In this document: one piece after another, positions 12,801-27,262 of the stretch | How the letters are laid out: the number at the start of each line of letters is the position of its first letter | Numbering within the stretch: the first letter of the stretch is position 1 | DNA from: Datnioides undecimradiatus | Lineage: Eukaryota; Chordata; Actinopteri; Lobotiformes; Datnioididae | Length of the DNA: 64,000 nt | Assembly (NCBI GenBank): GCA_008933995.1 | Contig: WARS01000013.1 | Location: forward strand, 620,001-684,000 | Direction: 5' to 3' | Notes under the pieces: generated by a model | Seen by the model: the letters and a program-made list of their open reading frames with translations, nothing else | Databases searched by the model: none | What the model was told of the DNA's origin: nothing | Made by a program: the position numbers and the translations under genes

Positions 12801-15800
12801 TGAAATGCTAACAAAATGAAAAGCGGAGAAAGAAACAGCCCTGCAGGTTATTTTTTGTGTGTCACAACCATTATAAGTCAACAGTGGTGCTCCCAGCGTG
12901 CTAAGTAAATGTGGGCCCTCAGTAGGAGGGCCTTCCCCGTGGATTAGCCAGTGTGAGAGCAGGGAAGCTAAGCACTCTCCTGCTGCAATTAAAGAACAGC
13001 CCATCAATAAATGATGAATGTCAAACACAGCGTGATGTTTGGCCTGGTAAGCAGACTAGTATCCTATGTAGATTCATGGTCACAGCAGGGCAGGAAACAA
13101 GGGGCGGCATGGTGGAAACACAGTGAGAGGAGACAAGGGGATGTTAAGAGGACCCCGCTGCAAATGTCACTTCGTCCTTTTCAACACTTCTCAAAATGTG
13201 GCGGCGGACATTCAAGATGCAGCGGCAGCTGTCATTTCTTAAGCCATCCGCTGACATTTGGGATTCTGGGCCGCTTGCCCCACGCCAAACACAGGAAGTG
13301 GGAAGGAGGACAGGGGTGTTCTCTATCAGCCAAGGGCGCAGGGGAGAGGATGTTTCGGACGGCTGCTGTGGCCACATCATTACAGTAGTTTCATTTATTA
13401 CTGTAACTTAACACAGTGTTTCCCACTGTTGGACTTGAACTCTTGTAACCTCGCCATGACCTGAATTCACAAGCTTTAAAGAAAAGGTCAGAACACCTGA
13501 GAACAATCTGACAAAGTCACACCTAATGTTTCATGTCCTCAGATAGCATATGGGACCATCTCACCCACATTACTGTGTTTTAGCTCTGTTTACAATTGTG
13601 CTAACTGCCAATATCCACAATATTGGAATCACTAGTGCATGACTAACTGGCCCTCTCTCGGCTGTGGGAAGGGTTCCTTCTTTTGCCAGTTTTACCAGCT
13701 GGAGGTGAGTGAGAGTGAGTCAGAGTTATTATTGTTTTAGAAGCTCTCTGAGTGTAGTCAATGCCCACAACAGTCCGCACTCACTGGGTAGCGTTACTTC
13801 CTGCACAGTCCAGCAATAAAAACACTCTGTCCACTTAGATTACACAGTCTCTGTGCAAAACACTGCTGACATGCAGTCTTTAATATCAGCTTTTCAAGGT
13901 TACATGAGCCTCCAGCCACATGGAGAGGATGTGGGGGTATCCGAGTTCATTACGGGAACATTTTCCATGACCTGACTTCCTCGGCAGATGAAAACCCTTT
14001 TCAAACTGCACAGAAAAATCCAAGCTGCAATACAAACAAGCTAATGGATTAAAGCAGGCATTAAATCTTGTAAAGCTGTCATTTTAACCACACAAACAAA
14101 CAGGGCCAATATGCAGTGGCAGCAGTAATCTTTGAATTCAAATCTATATATATATGTCGATGATTGATGCATGTGTATTTTGAAGAGTCTGAACTTCCTG
14201 TTTGAAGTGGCTTTATAATGCAGTGATCAGAGGGATAAGAGGATGGTTGTGCATAAACCTAAGTGGACATTAAGAGGGTGGATGTGTTTTCCACTCCAGT
14301 TGCAAATACGTTTAATGAGAACATGCACAGCTCACCATCTGCTTCATCTTGTCACTTTGCACTTCCGAGCTGAAGCCCAGTCGAGTGTTTGCTGCAAATG
14401 ACTGTCAGATAAACTTTGACGTTATTGCTTTCTGATGGCTCCATAATATTTTAAACTCAGGAGCGACGTGATCTCATTCCCCTTCAGGAGAGGATTTAGG
14501 CTCCAGTTCATACGGTGCCATCAAAGAGTATATGAGGGACATCCGTCAGAGCCACATGTCAAGTGATTTCCTCATTCAGATAGAAGAGATCATCTGGAGA
14601 GAGACTGACGCAGCAGACACTCACTCTCCCTCAGTCAAGCCCTGTATGTACAGTATGTAATTATTAGTTAAGTAAGTTTAGAACTTTGATAAAATGTTGA
14701 TTTAAAGGTGAACTGATCTTTCGAGGGGTTATCGACAAACAGCTGCAGCTGAGCGGCCACAGGTACAAAAACAACGTTCCCTTCACTTGACATCATGTCT
14801 GATGTGTCTCTGTTTGTCCCAAAGTCCAAAGGGCACAGCATCAACATCCGCCGTGTGATCGGGCCGGAACACTTCAGCTCCGAGCCATTAAAAACATCAA
14901 AAAATAGAGCTGACGGTCATACATAAAACACGTCAGCATTACCGGGTAAACTATTACTGCCATGAAATATTTACTATACACAGTTATATGGACGCTCAAA
15001 CAAATCCATATTTCATGGTCTGACAGATGCTGAAATAGCTCGGACAAATCTGTTTTTTCCCAAATCTGTAAAACGTGCAAAATGTTGATTTAATGTTGAA
15101 TAATGAAATGGTCTGCTCGGGGAATGGAGTGACCACTAACGGTGCCAAGTATCTCATACATAAAAGCCAAAGACTGTATAAAATGGACGTAACCTCCACC
15201 CGCCTTCAGGGGGCCGCTCGACTGGAGGCAGAATAAGTCACACGGTAAAGAAGTGTAAGAGAAAATGAGCTTACATCTCACATGATTTATTAATTTGGTA
15301 AATATGTTCGTGATGAGTTTAAGGTCTCAGTGGCTGGTCTGGAGTCTCTTTAGTATGATGCTCATTTGGTAAATTATGGTCCCATTTAGAGTAAAACACA
15401 CAAACAGGAGAGCATGCCGCAGATCTTGGCTACCTTGCAACCATCATCAATATGGAGACCCAGCGATGTGTATACATGCAGTGGTTGTAGCACAACAAAT
15501 CACAACTTCAGCGTGTCCTTATCCAACAAAGGCGGCCTATGAAAGCTGAGCTGTGTGTAGCGTTGTTTTGTTTTGTTGCCACAGTTCAGAACCGTCGTTT
15601 CTCATCTTTCAGAGACACTAAGCCACGATTTCTGTCCTCCACAGAAACAAACTCTGCACAGCTCCTCTCTCCAACTCTTCCTGCAGAGCAGCGACTCTCA
15701 CGGCTGTCACCAGGTTTCAGAGACACACTTCTCTGTTTTTAACAACGATCTGGGTCTGTCAGTGGCTAAAGGGAGCACTTTGAGTGGACACTGATGGTCC

Positions 15801-15810
15801 ACAGTGTCCA
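9817..15810. other. Intergenic; nothing recognised
   Basis: All open frames are short, overlap on both strands and carry no domain motif. There is a small TA run near 14.15 kb. A CAGTGTTTCCCA word at 13.42 kb recalls hAT ends but has no partner. Confidence 0.5.
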
Positions 15811-16018
15811 CAGTGGTCATTCCAACATCACAGCATAGAAAAAACAGGTTCTAGATTGAAATATACCAAAATTCCTCTTCAAATTCCCTGTATTTTCCCT
15901 GATGCATCATGTTTTTGTATCATAACAGTAGTAAATACTATGTCATTTTGCTGGACACCCCACAGAGCCAATTTAATGACCTCTGTGGGTCCCCAGCCCA
16001 CACCTTGAGAACCAGCTG
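15811..16018 (-). mobile_element. Possible remnant of a short hAT-type element
   Basis: Read on the minus strand, the right side begins CAGCTGGTTCTCAAGGTGTG then GGGACCC, close to the CAGTGGTTCTCAA.. ends of non-autonomous hAT elements. The left side begins CAGTGGTCATTCCAA on the plus strand, a rough inverted partner. I could not see an 8-bp target-site duplication, so this is a weak call. Confidence 0.3.
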
Positions 16019-19000
16019 TTTTCAGTGTGCGCCTGTGGGTCAGTTCACATGTTACAAAATGACACAGTGAGATTTAAGCTGTCACTGGCCATTGTTGCCT
16101 CAGCCACTGTGTCCCTGTCAGCTGTTGGTGCTTTCTGTGCATCAGGGGGGAACAGAGCCATGACTGAAGCCTCACAACACTGAATCAAAGCTCTGTGCAC
16201 TGGATTGAAAGACAGCTGTAAACACCCTTGAGCAACCGCGCATGGGGGACGATGTGCATACATGCACAGGCACGCACAAAACCACACTGAGTCCCAGTCC
16301 ATTGTCAGTTATCAGTGAAGTGTGGTGGTTTGGGACACTGGAGGAGTTTTACAATTCACATTTAAAGTCTTCATCTCTCTCAGTGTCTTCTCACATGAAT
16401 TCATGCAATGGCTGCATCAATTTCACTCAATATTCAGCTTGCACAATTCAGGTGTCATAAATCTTCGGTGTGAAATGCCTACGTTATGAATTGCAAGCTG
16501 TTTTCATTATAGAATCTGTGGAAAGTTAATTGAACCCAACCCCGGCGGCACACATGATGCCTTATTACTCTCAATCAATCCATCAAGAGGTCTCGATCCC
16601 TCGCACCTCGGCCAGCCGGCTGTTCCAGGGTGAGGCGGGGACTGCAGAAATCGAGTGTGAAGAGAAAGCACGTAAACCTAGAAGCAACGTCCCTCTGCCT
16701 CGAGGATGAGCTCTGATTAAGCATGGCCTCCTAACTGTGTCATCTCCCAGCATGAGAGAAAGAAGGTGAGGAAAAGAGGAAACGAGGCGGAGAGTAAAAA
16801 GCAGACGAGTAAAAATAAAAGCACTGACAAACAGAGGTGGGCTCCTAAATACGGCTGTGGGTCTATAAAACGGAGAATAAAACCAGAGGAGCGCACATTT
16901 GTGGCAACTTCGCTCGCTTTTTCCACTCACGTTGCTCGCCACTTGACGAGCAGTGCGCCCTGTCAGCCCAAGACTCTCCCCTGACTTGTCAACCGCCAAC
17001 TCACACCTCCCCAGCCTTGCCAACTGCCAGGGCAAATGAGATGGTCGGTTGATCTCGTGGAGGGCTTGTATTACCCTCATGCAACCGAGAAGCTCCACCG
17101 CTCTCTCTCCCACAGCTGAGCTATTGAGGGAAGTGTTTATGTGGCGATCGGGGTTTAACTATGCCCTCAGATGCCTGAATTTGTGTAATTCTCCCGTCAC
17201 AGGATTTAGGTGCCATCTGTATGGTGTCGGCGGCTCTGTCTGAACATTTTCTGCCGTGTCATTGTTAGCAGTGGCAGCTTAGCAAGTGCGTCTCTTGGGG
17301 CATCATTTGGAAATCAGCTGCAATCATAGCTGATTTACATACAGATGGGGACTTTAGCTTACAGACTCGCGCAGGTTTGTAAAGTATACTTAACCTACAG
17401 ATAGTGATAGTGGGATAAACCACTTTTATTCTTAACATTATAATAGTGATAAAGGCTAAGCCATGTTAGCGTGATGCACTCGGGGAAAGCAGTGCTCTCA
17501 GGATTGTGATGAGTCTTGCAGGTTAACCAGACTTGACATATTTTGACCTGGTGATGGTGCTAGAGGGAGAATAAAGGGCTGACCACAGTTTCTCCATTTA
17601 ATCTCAAGGGAGAACATTAATGTCTGTGCCAAGTTTTAGTGATTCTAATCCATCCAGAGTCGAAATCACACAATCAACTCACAACTGTCAGCCCCAGTGA
17701 AAGCCACTACTGTATATTGTCCGGAAGGCAACAGGTTTTGTTTCATTCCATCCAGCAGCTGATGTTTCAGTCAAAGTGGTGAACCTACCTACCACCATGA
17801 GTAATAAAGCCTGTCACTGTTAGCATGGTTCAAGCGTCTTCTAAAGTCTTCATGTGATTACAATAACTTTTAATTCTCGATTGTTAAGTTGTAGGTTTTC
17901 GTTAAACAGAAAAGTGACAGTGACAGCTCTGGTGCCCTATTTGTTCATTTACAGACTTTAATGACTTTATATCATAAAAATAAAACTAAATAGCTGCTAG
18001 TTAGAGACAAAGTCACACATCAGACATCAAAAACCATGTGTAGCAAGCAGATGGTACTGAAGGAGCGTGATTTATCAGGGGAAACGCAGGTGAACTTTAG
18101 ATTATGTGAGGAACTTTATGTGCAAACATAAATAAATCCTGATGAAGTTTTAAAGTGAGTTAACGTATTGTTCCATTCAAATGCAGCCTGTCGGTTCACA
18201 GAGATATTAAAGGGACTCAGCATGAATCTTCATCATGCTGGAAATTACGTTTGGTACAATGTGATCAAATCCTGTGTTTGGTAACCGTCCGCCCACGCAC
18301 TCGCTTTCCTCAGACTCATCTAATCTGATTTTTCGCCGGTACAATCCCTTTAATTTCGGTGCACCGTGATGAGTGACCAAGCTGCAGTGTCACACTATCA
18401 TCAGTCATTCATTCTCTCTGTCTCTGCACACTCTTTCACAGAGACACACACACACAATAGATTTGCAGAGGAGCAGAAACCAAGGACGGCCTCTTACACC
18501 CAGCAGCCCTGGGGCTGTGTGGAACGGTGCTAGTGGAAAGGGCAATGTGACTGGCTTTCCGAGCGAAGTCTCTGCCTTTGCCCTCGGTCTGGCTTCTGCG
18601 AGCGTGTTCGAGACAAAAAAAGAAATATAAGTGCTGCTCATGACGGCAGACAATACTACAGGAGGCACAGATGGACCCATGAGGCTAAGATTAAGAGAAC
18701 ATCTGTTCCTCGTGTAACTCTCTACGTAGAAACAACAAGACTACTGCGCTTTGCAGCAAGGCTCAGGCCATCCAGCGTTATGTAGGCACTGGATATACTG
18801 GACACTGGACATTTTCACAGGAATACAGCCGTTAGCAACAGAGAATACGCACATAATATATAACAACATATAGATTTTTCTTATTAATGTAACAGATTTC
18901 AGAGTAATGCATTGAAGTCATTTTGGTCAGATGTCAGCTGACACTCCCCCTGTTGTCCATCCATCCACTCACTGTCCACACACTGTGCTACATTCAGCCA

Positions 19001-19251
19001 CGATGACAGCAGTCAGATGAAATCAAGCTAACCAGCTGAACTTGCTAGTACCACATCGTATCTGGAAATAGCGTCATCAGGACATTATAATTAAGTTTTA
19101 TGTAACATGGCCACTGTATTCATGTGGCTGCCCGGACATGACTCCCTCATGCATAAACTGAGTCAAGTGAATGAAATCTCCTGCAAGGCTGCAGGAGAGG
19201 TGCTGCAATAAGCAGCACCCTCCGTGTCAGTCATGGATACATGCTTTATTT

Positions 19252-19276
19252 ATTTGTTTGTTTAATACAAACAAAT
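19252..19276. repeat. Perfect 9-bp inverted repeat, 7-nt loop
   Basis: ATTTGTTTG, loop TTTAATA, CAAACAAAT. It is a perfect hairpin in AT-rich sequence with no neighbouring gene. It may be chance. Confidence 0.8.
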
Positions 19277-22200
19277 TGTTTTGGGTGAACATTTAAAATC
19301 TACCTCTGTCTTATTAATTTAAGAGTTTTTTAAATAACAGGTATAAGTCCTTCTGGCTCCCGCCCAGTATATTACACGAAATGACCAACACTGTCATTAC
19401 CCAGTCCGTGATTCAAAGGCTACTGGTACCAGTAATCTTCTAGTATTTGATAAATATATCAATATTTAATATTTGAGGAATTCCACATTGCTCTGTTCCT
19501 TTCCTGTTTTTGATTTGTTTTTAGATTTAGTTGAAGTTGTTTAACAGTGTTTTGATTTTACTCTCAATACAGAAAATTACAGTTAGTCACAGTCGAGGTC
19601 ACAGTCAAATATTAAACCCAGGTTTGCGACTGCAGGTGGACTGCTTTGTGAACTTTGTAGCCTAGAGGACAGAGAGTCAAGATGGATTTGTTGTTTTGGA
19701 GGATGACAGTGATCAGATAATCTTTGACTGGCCTGGTGCTGTGTGGGCTGTGGTTTTTAGCAAACAGGAGTAAATACAGCATTTCCAGGGACTATTTACA
19801 TCTACATCTAATGTGTATCTATGGAAGTGTGAGTCTGGAACATGTCAGTTCAGTATGTTTTTAATAGTTTTTGGACAATAAGTGGAGCTCTATGGCAAAT
19901 CTAAATCAGACCATATCTGATTTACAACAATAGCAGTACGCACAATAATTATTTATTCTTGTTTTCTCATTCAGTTGTTTGAAACTTTTTTAAAACTATA
20001 GAATATCTGCGCCAATCTTTAAGATGTTTCCGCGCAGCAGAGAGGCAGAACATAATCTTACTCCTCTGCAGTAGAGGAGGTAAGTGGACAGGCTTACAGA
20101 GTGTCTGACTTTAACACCGGACCTGACCTGAGTCTGAATCCCATCGAGCCACATCAGCAAGACAAAACAACTGTTCCCTGATCCTGACGTATTCATCCAT
20201 GTGCCTAAACCTGCTGAGTCTTTGTCCTGCTGAGGCTGTGACAGAGCAGCAAAACACTCAAACATACAGTACCAACCATTTGTAGATGCTGATGACAAAT
20301 GACCTTTTCTAGGATTCATGGTTTCCTCTGTTACTGTCGCAGAACCTCAGAGTTTTCCTCTTTTTTAACAGACGAACTAACTAGATGATAAGTTTGAAAG
20401 TGTGTTTCATCTAACTGGAAATGCTGCTGTGTGAGTGTTTCACTATGCAAATAGCGGAAATAGCTAAATGTCCTGAACCGACATCCATTTTGCAAGTGGT
20501 CCAGTTAAATAGGCTGAAAGCACAGCAGTATCTCTTTTGCGAATAAGACAGCAGCAACCTTTCACATTGCTACGTACAGAGCAGTTTGTCTGTTTTACTC
20601 CGACCGGGGATCTGCTGGGAAAGTGGGTCTAAAATCCTCCACGGATCGGCCGCAGTACGCTGAGAGCAAGAGCCCATTGTGAAGATGTCACACATTTGGT
20701 GCGCGCAGTGACGGCATGAAGTCCCCGGGGGTTGAGGCACATGCAGAAATAGATCCGCTTTGATTGACGGGCCGAAATACAACCAGGGATTTTCATTGAG
20801 AGCCGTGATTCACATATTTTAGTAAGAGATCACCCTGTAAGTGTGTGCGTGTGTGTGTGAGTGTCTGTTCTTGGACTCTACACACTACAGCATGTACTGT
20901 TCCAACACACAAACGCAGCTAGCTGTATCACATGTAGCCCTCAGAGTTTATGAGGACACATAAACACTCAAAACAAATAGTAATCTGCTGATGCAGGGCT
21001 GCAGAAGTCACATGAAGCCTAATGACCTTGTCAGCTGCCAGAGGGACGGGTTGATTGACAGGCCTTTCTCTCTGACAGCTGCCTCGCACACCCCGGCAGC
21101 TCAAGCAAAAGAATGGCTCTCCTGGATCGGAACAAGACATGTCCGGGCGTATTTCATCATCACGGAGCGACTTTTCAGGATGCGATGACTGTCCACAAGT
21201 TGTCAGCGTGGAGCGGTCACTGCTCGCATAACAGGAAACCACCATGTTTTGGTGTTATGACGGGCCAAAGACAAATCACAGCTATTACATCAGCCGAAGG
21301 TCAGCTCCTCCTAGTCATATCAGCTGCATCGGGGGCCGGGGTGTTAGCTACGTTTTAACCCAGCCATACATCATCAGCCGTGTTTTGATTTCACTCCCCT
21401 CAGCTCGGAGCAGGCCAATCCTTTTCAGACGTTGTCCAAGCCCTGGAAGCACAAATAATTTGCCAAGATGACGGCGGCATTTTCGAGCACTTCAGACGTC
21501 AGTCACCAAGATTTCTCACACGGTGTTTTGCAGCACTTAGGCCTCCTCAGACATCTTGCCATGAGACTGTTTTGTCATGTCCACAGCTGCAAACCACACG
21601 TCGTCACTAATGTGTCCCTGACACGAGCTCAGGGGTCAAGAGGTCCAGCTGAGAGATGGCTCAAAATGATGACATCATTAGCTCAGTGCCCGTGGGCAAC
21701 GTGATGGCAGTCAGAGGGCATGCAGGGTGGCGCTGCAGGGTGGAGGGACAAAAATAACACGAGTGTAAATTTCTGCCTCCTCCTCCTCCCGGCCAACGGG
21801 AAAGATGCTACGCTACGTTTTCCGTCCAGCACTTAGCTCTCACACCGCGTCTGGCAGCCGACACTCAGCCTGATCTCACCAAATAAATTCGTTTGTGTCC
21901 AAGAGGGGGTGTTGAAATCCAAGGTTAACAGTGTTTGTGCTGGCAGCCTGGTGAAATATGTGCTTCTGTTTCAAGTCCGTCCGAAGGAAGATGGAATTAG
22001 ACGGGGCACTCAGACAGAATACATAATTTCATTCAAAGGCACATTAACTTTGACTGAGCTAATGAAAGCGATGGAAACACAGAGACAGAGACAATTTCAA
22101 ATGGTGCGAGTTGAAGCGGGCGGAGATAGTTGCCAAGGAGATAAGTCCTGTGAGCATGAGGTGTGACTTCTGCGTCACTGATTCTTTTCCTCCATTTAGT

Positions 22201-22488
22201 ATTCCTCCCTCCTCTTCAGTGTACCTCAGTCCTTCATTCCCGCTACGTCAGACATCATGTTTCAGCACCCCCACCACCTCCCGACGTCACCGAGGAGAGA
22301 GGCGGGGGCCTCGCCTGTTTTCCTTTTTCCAAGATCACCGTCAAAGTCATGGCTCCACATGTGACGAGCGGCGGAAAATATTTCTGACTGTCATCAAAGA
22401 AATCTTCCCCTTGTTCACAGCTAGTCAGCAAGTGTAAGGATGTTCTGTCAGCACATGCCACTCTGAGCATGCACGCACAGCCAGACAT

Positions 22489-22508
22489 ACACACACACAC
22501 ACACACAC
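22489..22508 (+). repeat. (AC)n microsatellite
   Basis: Ten AC units in a row. Confidence 0.9.
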
Positions 22509-23301
22509 TGGGGGAGAGATGATATCTGAGCTGTGCGTGGCGTGTCACCAGTTCCCTAAATCAGCCACGGAAGCCATATTTTGAGGTGAGTGATGGATTT
22601 AGGGTGACGTTTAGAGATCCTGCTTCAATTATGGGTCATGCATGCATATTGTTGAATTGTGGACGCACACATAAACACGCACACACTGGCATGCAGACAA
22701 ACATATATCCATGTCCACCCCTGTCCTGCTGCCCTGTGCTGCAGACCTGTGCAAGAAAAGACAAAACTAATTTTCAATGAAACTGAACTGAAAGTTACAT
22801 GTTAACTTTAAATTGTCATATGACAGTCTGTTATGATAAAAATGCATTTTTCATATTAATCTGGTGATTTAAATACATTGGACTTAACGTTGTTATTTGT
22901 ATGTATGTCTGATAAGTTTGCTGAAGGTATTTCAGTTTAACAGGCACTGCTGGGCCTGCTGATGTTATGCTGACCTCAGTGATCTTGTTTTCAAGTGAAC
23001 GATTCACATTATATTTTGTTTGTTTGTATGAGCGTAGTCTTCCTGTGTTCATATGCTGCACTGACTTGCCTGTGAAACTGCATTCAGTGTTGAGCTAGTT
23101 GACTGTCTATCTGCTGTCTCCAGGTTGATGCCTTCTAACGATTCAGGCATTAAATCTTCTGCACTATATAATGCTCAAGCTCTAAGGCTTATTGTTGTAT
23201 GAACACCTCCATGGATCCTTATGATGTGATGTCTAGTTAGAGCTTCTTGTTTGCCTTCGACAGAGAAAGTGAGCAGTTCCACACAGAGAGGTTTACACAC
23301 T

Positions 23302-24313
23302 TTTAAAGGAGTAGTGTGTCTAGAATTGAGCAGCAGCATCAAACTGAATCCACCTCCACTCAGCCTCCTCCTCCAAGAGTGTATGAGAACCTCCAGTGTC
23401 CATGAAGAACACTGCTGCTACAGCAGTGCTACAAGGCTGTCTCCTCAGAACAGGATCCACTTCCACGCTAGGTCTAATGGGCTCGTTCAAAGGCAACAGA
23501 CACACAACAATTCATACAAAGTGCTATTGACATGGTCGGTTAACGGTGGCTGCTTTTGTTCATCTTGAATGTAGCACAGCCTAGTGGCAAGCAATCAGCA
23601 GCTGCTAGCTGTAACTATAATGAGTCATTACACTGAGCTCCATCATGTGATCATCAGTGCAAGGTACTCGTTATGTGACCGGGTCTGTGGTCCTGGGCAT
23701 GCATCACCATGGAGTTCAAACTTGAGCAGCGAGCAAACATCATCAGCTTCATGTGGAGGATCATCACCCAGAAAACAAAAAGTTTGTGTTAGGTGTTCGT
23801 GGAGTTTGTGCACCATGACTTTGTCCTCCAGACAGTCAGTACCTGACAAGCAACCTGAACAGTGTGTGATGGTGTTTTGGTTCTGCATCATGGCTTGTAG
23901 TGAAAATGCTGAGGGTCATTTTCAGTTGTACTGACACAAAGTTTGTTTTCCACTTGCTGTACTTGCTGGATTTGACAGGGATGGGAACTACTTCCTCTCC
24001 ACAAAAAGAAACTCAAGCTAAAGGGTCTCTGCTTTGACCCACTGGAGGGCGTCCAGAGGACATCACACATGGAGCTTTACAAGGTTACATAACAGCACTT
24101 CCAGGGAGCTATCCAAGCGTGGCAGGAGTGCTGCACAAGGTGACTACTTCGAAGGGCTTCAGGGTAAATTTAAATCAGGCAAGGTTTTTCATTTGTAAAG
24201 AATCCATCAAGGAACACTTTGTTTGCTCTTCATGCATAAAATGGAATAATTAGGAATATTATATTTAATTTCTGCCCACAGATCCTCCTAAATCCTACAC
24301 ACAGGTCCTTTAA
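23302..24313. mobile_element. Probable short non-autonomous DNA element, diverged interior
   Basis: The right end, from about 24235, reads AAAATGGAATAATTAGGAAT then TTTCTGCCCACAGATCCTCC and finally AATCCTACACACAGGTCCTTT. This matches, from memory, the end of a common acanthomorph repeat that finishes CTAAATCCTACACACTGGTCCTTTAA-like. The left side, TTTAAAGGAGTAGTGTGTC at 23302, is a degenerate inverted partner of that end. The interior shows only patchy resemblance, so the two ends could belong to separate copies. No protein is encoded. Confidence 0.45.
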
Positions 24314-27262
24314 GCTTAAAAAAACCTGACAGCTGATTGGTTCAGACAACCAGACTTCAGTGTCTGGTGAGAAAAAGTCAAACTGGTGCATCCAGAAACG
24401 TTTATATCCAAACTGCAGATGAGGCAGATCTCCAAAGACAAGCAGGTTTGCAATGTTGCACTTTATCATCTAAACATGTAAAATAAAAACCAAATGTCCT
24501 GACCATCCACAGAACATGTGCTGATTGCAAAAGCACGGCGACAGCAAATGTCAAGACACACGTTACAAGGACAGGATGAGGAACAAAGGACACGGGACAG
24601 GAAGGGATGCAGCAGAGAGCCTCATTAGCAGACAAGTCAGTGAACTACACACCGAGACGCTCACACGACAGGACACCAAATGTCTAACCCCTACTGCTCC
24701 CTCCTCTGAAAGTCCCCATGATTTGAACTCCGATGAAGAAAAAACTCAGTTCGGAGAGACAAACGTCCCCATCAATTCTCCTCCAATCTAATGGATGTCT
24801 CAGAGGGAGCCGCAGCCACGAGTTTCGCAATCACTCATGCCTCCCTCCCTTATCATTCACAACACCTTCCTGCCTGGCAAATGTCAGCGTGTCATAGCCT
24901 AACCAGCCTCTGCAGTGCATGTGTGTGCTATGTGTGTTGTGTGTGTGTGTGTGTGCGCATGTGAGTGAGTGAGTAGGGGGCATTAAGACATCTGAGTGTG
25001 AGATGGATTGAAGCGGTGATGTGGAGGCAGCAGGATAGCGAGGGGCGAGAGGACAGCTACCGTGAAACGTCTCCCTCTGCCCGTATTAGTCAAAGCAATT
25101 CAATCTATCATCCGCCTCCCCCTTCCTCACCCACGTCACCCACCCACCCCTTCCACTCAGCTGTCATTCTGTCCTGAAGAGTGTGATGGATGGACTCCAC
25201 TTGCGGTTTAGTCCAACTCCATGAAAGAAGCAGTCCCGGGCTGATGCACCTTGGACAAATATCCAAATTGTTTGTTTTCACCCACATTGTGCGCCGGATG
25301 GGCGGGGCTTAGCACAGCAGCACTTTGCAGAAACACACATATATAAATGTTTAAAGGAAACTAAAGGAATATTAAATATGACTGAAAATGGAACAGATGA
25401 TTGAACATATCACCATCCTCATGAAACTAATCTGCAGAGGGAGATCCATCAGTAGGAAGTGTGTGTGCCAGGCTTTAGCTCTCGCCCTGATTTCGTGCAT
25501 CACACACTCGGGTTGGCACAAGTCACATATCACTTGCACATACGATGATGACCCGGGGCCTTCCAGGCAGTCAGTAAATAATATCCTGCACATCATCACA
25601 TGATGACACTCATCTGCAGTCCATCAGGAACAGACGGGACGGTGTGACTGCCATGTTCCTAATGTCCCCCAATCAATCATTTGAGGAAGTGTAGCGATAG
25701 CGGCTCATGTACCGTCACATGGGAGGAGATTAATGTTGAGCTATGACCTTTTTCCTGGATTACACTCAGACCCTGTAATCTGCTGAGACTGGAGGACGCA
25801 CCTCGCTGCATCTTTGAATATTCTCCGGGTGTCCTGCCATCACGCCGCTGGCATTTATCAGTTCGCTCTGACTGATGTCCCACAATCCCCCTGTTTCTCC
25901 TTGAGGCCCAATTTCAGCTTCATTTTGTTTGTTGACAAATTTCATCAGCTCAGACAAGACAACAGTGGATAAGCTGTGAAGCTGTCTGTTTAAAACCGCT
26001 CAGGTAGAAATGTTCCCACTCTCTGCACGCTCTCACAAAATAGGGGAAAATTGCAAGTTGTCTAGACGGGCGGAGACCTTGGAGGAGAATTTGTCCTCAG
26101 GATGAGACGATGGTGGACCGGCTGTCAAACACTGCCCCCCTGTGGTGAAGTATGTGGACTGTGCAACACAAAATTTGTTGTTAATGCCAGTTTAACAGCT
26201 CCTGAACATAGTTTTCCTCTTTTCTTTCTCCTGTTTCTTTCTTTGTCCTCCTGTTTTTTGCTAAAATAGTCAAACCTAAGACCGATGCTTTTTGTGGCTC
26301 ACAAGGAAATGTTCTGGATGTTTTCCAGAATCTTTCCTCTTCTACACATAACCCCAAAGTCAATCCAACCGTTTGGGTGTCTTTGGAAAGTTCAAGATTT
26401 CTAAAAGTTCTCTGGGTTTGAACTATGTTTGGCTGCACAGCATGGTGATGATGATGGTGATGATGGCAGACTCAGCAGAAGGCTGTGGTTCATCATCAAA
26501 TGTGGGATTTCTGCAAATAGACCCAAACCATTTTTCAGGGTCTAACCATGAAACTAAAACAGACACATGACACGTGAGTCCCAGGCCAGCAGCATCATGC
26601 ATCATGCTTTTAGCCAACACACAGCGCAGGGACAGTCCTTCCAGTCCTGAGAGAACTTGAAGTTACAGTGCTGTGTTTGTTGAAATCGAGCCACAGCGAC
26701 AGCCGCAGGAGTGACCTCATCTTCCTCGTAGTGTCGGTGAGGAAGGGAGCGTTCAAAGGTTGTTAAAAGACGGTTGAAGAACAGATGGATCTGTCATCCA
26801 GGAATCAGGCCAGCGTCCAGCCAAAGCAGTCGACTTCAAACTCTTCAGAACATTTTTCCAAGAAGGCAGCAGAGAGGATGAGTGAGGAGAAAAGCCTCAC
26901 CGCCCCCCGACCCTCCCCGCCCCCCAGCAGGGCTGCCTGTAGGGGAAGCCTGGACAAAAGGTGGCACAGGAAGGACCCATCACACCACTGCCAATCTGTT
27001 ATTCCTCCTTTCAAGCACCTGCACATAATACTGACTGACAGCATGACACACACTCCTGACCTGTATTACAGTTAGTAAACCATGTGCTCACTGCTTTACG
27101 TCTCTAGAGAAGGATGGATGTTTTCAAAGGACCAAGCTCACACACAGAACGAGTTACTTGTTTATCCTTCATCACACAAACGCAGCCATCAAACATGAGT
27201 TAAGTAATATCAACTTCAATAATACTGACTATTATTTTAGGAAAGCTACATTAATGTACATA
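24314..27262. other. Intergenic; nothing recognised
   Basis: There is no coding frame with family motifs. A short GATGGT/GATGAT run lies at about 26443-26467. Confidence 0.5.
24938..24955 (+). repeat. (TG)n microsatellite
   Basis: Nine TG units, followed by CGCATG and then GTGAGTGAGTGAGTAG. Confidence 0.9.

Larger units (their letters stand above)
16019..23301. other. Intergenic; nothing recognised
   Basis: A minus-strand open frame of 176 codons at 16583-17113 has biased composition, no recognisable domain and no splice context, so I leave it out. The stretch contains a short hairpin at 19252-19276 and a CA microsatellite at 22.49 kb. Confidence 0.5.

Noticed and set aside
13101..13125. 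GGGCGGCATGGTGGAAACA recalling a common fish repeat start
   Set aside because: Only about 17 bases match and the sequence after it diverges.
13418..13445. Possible tRNA B-box-like word (GAGTTCAAGTCC on the minus strand)
   Set aside because: There is no A box, cloverleaf or SINE tail around it.
16583..17113. 176-codon minus-strand open frame
   Set aside because: There are no motifs, opposite-strand frames overlap it, and codon use looks random.
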